Source: Candidatus Nealsonbacteria bacterium CG23_combo_of_CG06-09_8_20_14_all_40_13
Lineage (GTDB): Bacteria; Patescibacteriota; UBA1384; UBA12157_A; GCA-002773005
Direction of reading: 5' to 3'
Assembly: GCA_002771215.1 (NCBI GenBank)
Contig: PCRM01000044.1
Location: 15,713-47,894 of the forward strand
DNA: 32,182 bases
Below the pieces are notes generated by a model that saw only the letters and a list, made by a program, of their open reading frames with translations, was not told where the DNA came from and did no database searches. Below are positions 30,418-32,182 of the stretch, piece by piece. The translations under genes and the position numbers were made by a program. Position 1 is the first letter of the stretch, and each line of letters starts with the position of its first letter.

Positions 30418-31154
30418 TTATCTTCAACAAAACATTTTGGGCTATACTACTTTCAACTTTAATTTTTGTGCTGGCTTCCGCTTGGTTTATTGGCAAGCCC
30501 TTGGTTGAAAGCGCCTGGCAGGCCTACGGCAAAAAAGCCGATAATAAACAGCAAATTACCTCGCTGGAAGAGAAACTTGCCTCTCTGCAGAGCTTGAAGA
30601 AAAACCAGACAAAAGTTAGCGATATTTATCAAAAAGCTGAAAATTTTCTTCCCAAAGAGAAAAATGAAGGTCGATTTGCCGTCCAGATTGAAGATCAGTC
30701 GGGCAAAGTAGGGTTGATTTTAAGTAATTTAACCTTCACCGCTACTAAAGAGCAAGTAAATCAAACACAAACATCAGAAGAAACGACCCAAGCCCAAGGC
30801 GCCAGCCAAGAAACTACCCCAACTTCTGCCCCCAAAGAAAAGTATCCGTCTGTCGGCTTCAGCACCGACTTGACCAGCGGCTGGAGCCAGCTTTTAAGCT
30901 TGCTGCAGCTGATTGAAAATGGCGCCCGCTCTAATAATCTTTACACTTTAAGCATAAATAAAGGCGAGGGCGACAATTTGGCAGTCAGAATTGAGGGAGT
31001 TATTTACTATAAGCCATCAGTTGTAGAAAACGACCAAACCAATACAAATATTTCGCCCGAATTAGAGCGAAAATTTGAAACTTTAGGCCAAAGCGTACCG
31101 GCTTTAGACCTCACCCATGGCTTTGGCAGAGAAAACCCGTTTGCCTCTTATTAA
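30414..31154 (+). CDS. pilO: PilO-like alignment protein (246 aa)
   Basis: One membrane helix at about residues 7-25 (FWAILLSTLIFVLASAWFIG). A coiled-coil follows (DNKQQITSLEEKLASLQSLKK), and then the PilO pattern KAENFLPKEKNEGRFAVQIED. A Gln/Thr/Ser/Pro-rich linker (about 118-145) and a ferredoxin-like domain (SVGFSTDLTSGWSQLLSLLQ, NLYTLSINKGEGDNLAVRIEG) complete it. The C-terminal tail ends HGFGRENPFASY, like many CPR PilO proteins that carry a PxxFGRxNPF-type end. The linker is longer than usual. No separate PilP or secretin follows, consistent with a lineage lacking a standard outer membrane. Confidence 0.85.
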   Translation: MIIFNKTFWAILLSTLIFVLASAWFIGKPLVESAWQAYGKKADNKQQITSLEEKLASLQSLKKNQTKVSDIYQKAENFLPKEKNEGRFAVQIEDQSGKVGLILSNLTFTATKEQVNQTQTSEETTQAQGASQETTPTSAPKEKYPSVGFSTDLTSGWSQLLSLLQLIENGARSNNLYTLSINKGEGDNLAVRIEGVIYYKPSVVENDQTNTNISPELERKFETLGQSVPALDLTHGFGRENPFASY

Positions 31155-31555
31155 CTGGCGATATTTTTGATATTTTTTTCAATAACTGACTTGATTTTTT
31201 CAATCACCTCTTTTGGCATGGTCTCTGATTTAACGATATAATCAGCCGCTCCCGATTTGAGACCTCTTTGCTTGTTGGTGTCTTGAATCAAGGCAGTTAA
31301 GATAATAATGGGGATATTTTTGGTTTCCGGAGTGGTTTTCAAAATATCCAGCACATCAAACCCGTTAACTTTCGGCATCATCAGATCCAGCAAAATCAGC
31401 TGGGGCAAAATATCCACCGCGCGCGCCAGGCCTTCCTCGCCGTTTGAGGCCGTGGTCACCTCATAACCTTCGGCTGCCAGCCGCTCTTTGTACATTTCCA
31501 GCAATGTCACATCATCATCAACAATAAGTACTCTTGTTTTAGGATTGTCTTCCAT
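31151..31555 (-). CDS. Stand-alone CheY-like response regulator (134 aa)
   Basis: A single receiver domain. The acid pocket is D13-D14-D15 (LIVDDDVTLLEMY), the phosphoryl acceptor is D57 (LILLDLMMPKVNGFDVL), and T87 (IIILTALI) with K109 (ADYIVKS) complete the switch. No output domain is attached. No histidine kinase lies beside it in the window. It converges on pilO, and the two stop codons overlap inside a TTAA. By analogy with PilG/PilH-type receivers it may regulate the pilus, but that rests on position only. The ribosome site GGAG is seven bases before the ATG. Confidence 0.9.
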   Translation of the reverse strand: MEDNPKTRVLIVDDDVTLLEMYKERLAAEGYEVTTASNGEEGLARAVDILPQLILLDLMMPKVNGFDVLDILKTTPETKNIPIIILTALIQDTNKQRGLKSGAADYIVKSETMPKEVIEKIKSVIEKNIKNIAS

Positions 31556-31610
31556 TTTTCTCCTCCGATATAATTTTACTTTAATCTTCTATTGCTAAAA
31601 ATTCAACCCT

Positions 31611-31713
31611 TTATTATTGAACCAGAATACCACGTCAGCTTGCTGCGGGGATGAATGATTCGATAAGAACTTGCCCGCAGGGATACTTCGCAGCTTGCTG
31701 CGAAGTAGTTCAT
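31611..31713 (-). repeat. Two-hairpin dispersed repeat, copy B, at the 3' end of the coiled-coil gene
   Basis: Nearly identical to copy A over about 90 bp. The difference is in the second hairpin, where B has CCGCAGCAAGCTGACGTGG and A has the shorter CCCC-GTA-GGGG. The edge reads ATGAACTACTTCGCAG on the minus strand, and the TGA in it is the stop codon of the neighbouring gene. The remaining gap to the response regulator (31556-31610) shows nothing but AT-rich sequence. Confidence 0.88.
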
Positions 31714-31964
31714 TTCTTGCTGAAAATTTTCTCCAACTTTTCCACCCGTTGTTCAAGCGCTAAAAACTCCGACCTTCTGACCATTTCTGTCATATGAAAT
31801 TTTATTTCCGTAACATCTTTTTCAAGACCGCTCAATCTTTTATTCACAGAGTGAAACCCATCGATCATTTTTTTATTCATCTCAACAAAATTTTTCCCCA
31901 TCTCCAAAAACCCTTGTTGAGTCATTCTTGCCAAATCTTCAAGTTCAATTTTTTTCTTTGCCAT
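31710..31964 (-). CDS. Small coiled-coil protein of unknown function (84 aa)
   Basis: Almost entirely heptad-like: ARMTQQGFLEMGKNFVEMNK, then MIDGFHSVNKRLSGLEKDVT and LALEQRVEKLEKIFSKK, with basic ends. No membrane helix or signal is seen. Such short coiled-coil proteins next to PIN-domain genes are frequent in CPR genomes, but a function is not known to me. GAGG lies four to five bases before the ATG. The stop is supplied by the edge of the dispersed repeat, and the frame ends cleanly there. Confidence 0.7.
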   Translation of the reverse strand: MAKKKIELEDLARMTQQGFLEMGKNFVEMNKKMIDGFHSVNKRLSGLEKDVTEIKFHMTEMVRRSEFLALEQRVEKLEKIFSKK

Positions 31965-31969
31965 TTATC

Positions 31970-31983
31970 CTCTTAATTAAGAG
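31970..31983. promoter_or_regulatory. 14-bp perfect palindrome upstream of the coiled-coil gene
   Basis: CTCTTAATTAAGAG, ending six bases before the ATG on the minus strand and overlapping the ribosome site region. It could be an operator, or chance in AT-rich DNA. Confidence 0.3.
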
Positions 31984-32043
31984 CTTATCATTTGCAAGTT
32001 ATAATTTCCATGTGGATAATTTCTTACCGATAATCCTATCTTC

Positions 32044-32182
32044 TCAATTCTCCTGCGATGAGGAATCTTCAAAAATTTTGGAAAAATTTTTTGGTTCTAA
32101 AATTTCGGTTTGGCGATATTTCTTTAGAGGCAGTAAATGCTTGCGGTCAAACGTAACCAAATAATCAGCTTGAACCTTATAA
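32044..32182 (-). CDS. PIN-domain protein, C-terminal fragment cut by the window edge
   Basis: The last 45 residues read YKVQADYLVTFDRKHLLPL, then KKYRQTEILEPKNFSKIFED and a short Ser/Gln end. The ADYLVTFDRKHL block carries the C-terminal conserved Asp of PIN-fold ribonucleases, and ILEPKNF is the usual closing strand of the VapC/COG1569-like group. The N-terminal catalytic acids lie beyond the window. A toxin role would need a partner antitoxin, and none can be identified here; the coiled-coil gene downstream does not look like a known antitoxin. Confidence 0.6.
   Translation of the reverse strand, partial: YKVQADYLVTFDRKHLLPLKKYRQTEILEPKNFSKIFEDSSSQEN

Noticed and set aside
31710-32182. 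Complete toxin-antitoxin pair of the PIN-domain and coiled-coil proteins
   Set aside because: The PIN gene is cut by the window edge, and the coiled-coil protein has no recognisable antitoxin DNA-binding domain.

Overview
The window looks like a stretch of a Patescibacteria (Candidate Phyla Radiation) chromosome, probably Parcubacteria-like. This is inferred from the AT-rich composition, small tightly overlapping genes, short intergenic gaps, a ComEC split into channel and hydrolase genes, a zinc-finger-less short DnaJ, a PilB/C/M/N/O-type pilus set with PilX-like minor pilins, and frequent TTG starts behind strong Shine-Dalgarno sequences. No rRNA or other taxonomic marker is present to prove the lineage.

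Left part (1-10.7 kb, minus strand). A sugar cluster comes first: the N-terminal part of a glycogen synthase-like GlgA cut by the window edge, three GT4 glycosyltransferases, a DUF218 (YdcF-like) protein, and the Leloir enzymes GalE and GalT. Next come ruvC and yebC, then a ComEC channel protein with a separate, overlapping metallo-beta-lactamase protein. Many neighbours overlap by 4-23 nt, so translational coupling is likely. The minus-strand units read away from grpE.

Middle (10.7-16 kb, plus strand). grpE, dnaK, a secreted PepSY-like protein, a short dnaJ and a four-helix membrane protein are followed by a structured intergenic region, tRNA-Lys(TTT), a 14-bp tandem repeat and a small acidic protein. 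dnaK has a textbook sigma-70-type promoter with a 24-bp palindrome filling its spacer. It is not a CIRCE element.

Replication and cell wall part (16-22.4 kb, minus strand). murJ overlaps a 46-residue membrane protein gene. murJ is separated from an intein-containing dnaB by a 480-bp gap that holds a paired DnaA-box palindrome and, on the plus strand, a free-standing promoter-RNA-terminator unit. I could not match this roughly 290-nt RNA to any known class. dnaB follows dnaX with an 8-nt overlap.

Pilus part (22.4-31.2 kb, plus strand). pilB (fused in frame to an N-terminal HU-like DNA-binding domain) and pilC are followed by a cassette of three pilin-like genes bracketed by long AT-rich imperfect hairpins, then pilM, pilN and pilO. 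Together these encode the motor, platform and alignment proteins of a type IV pilus. With comEC, they fit a DNA-uptake machine. A stand-alone response regulator converges on pilO. The right end holds a coiled-coil protein and the C-terminus of a PIN-domain protein.

Main points for a second look: the orphan RNA at about 17917-18210; a two-hairpin dispersed repeat of roughly 100 bp that always abuts the 3' end of a gene in the sense direction and shows compensatory base changes between copies; the HU-PilB fusion; a dispersed repeat that has become the leader peptide of a pilin; and the dnaK operator palindrome.
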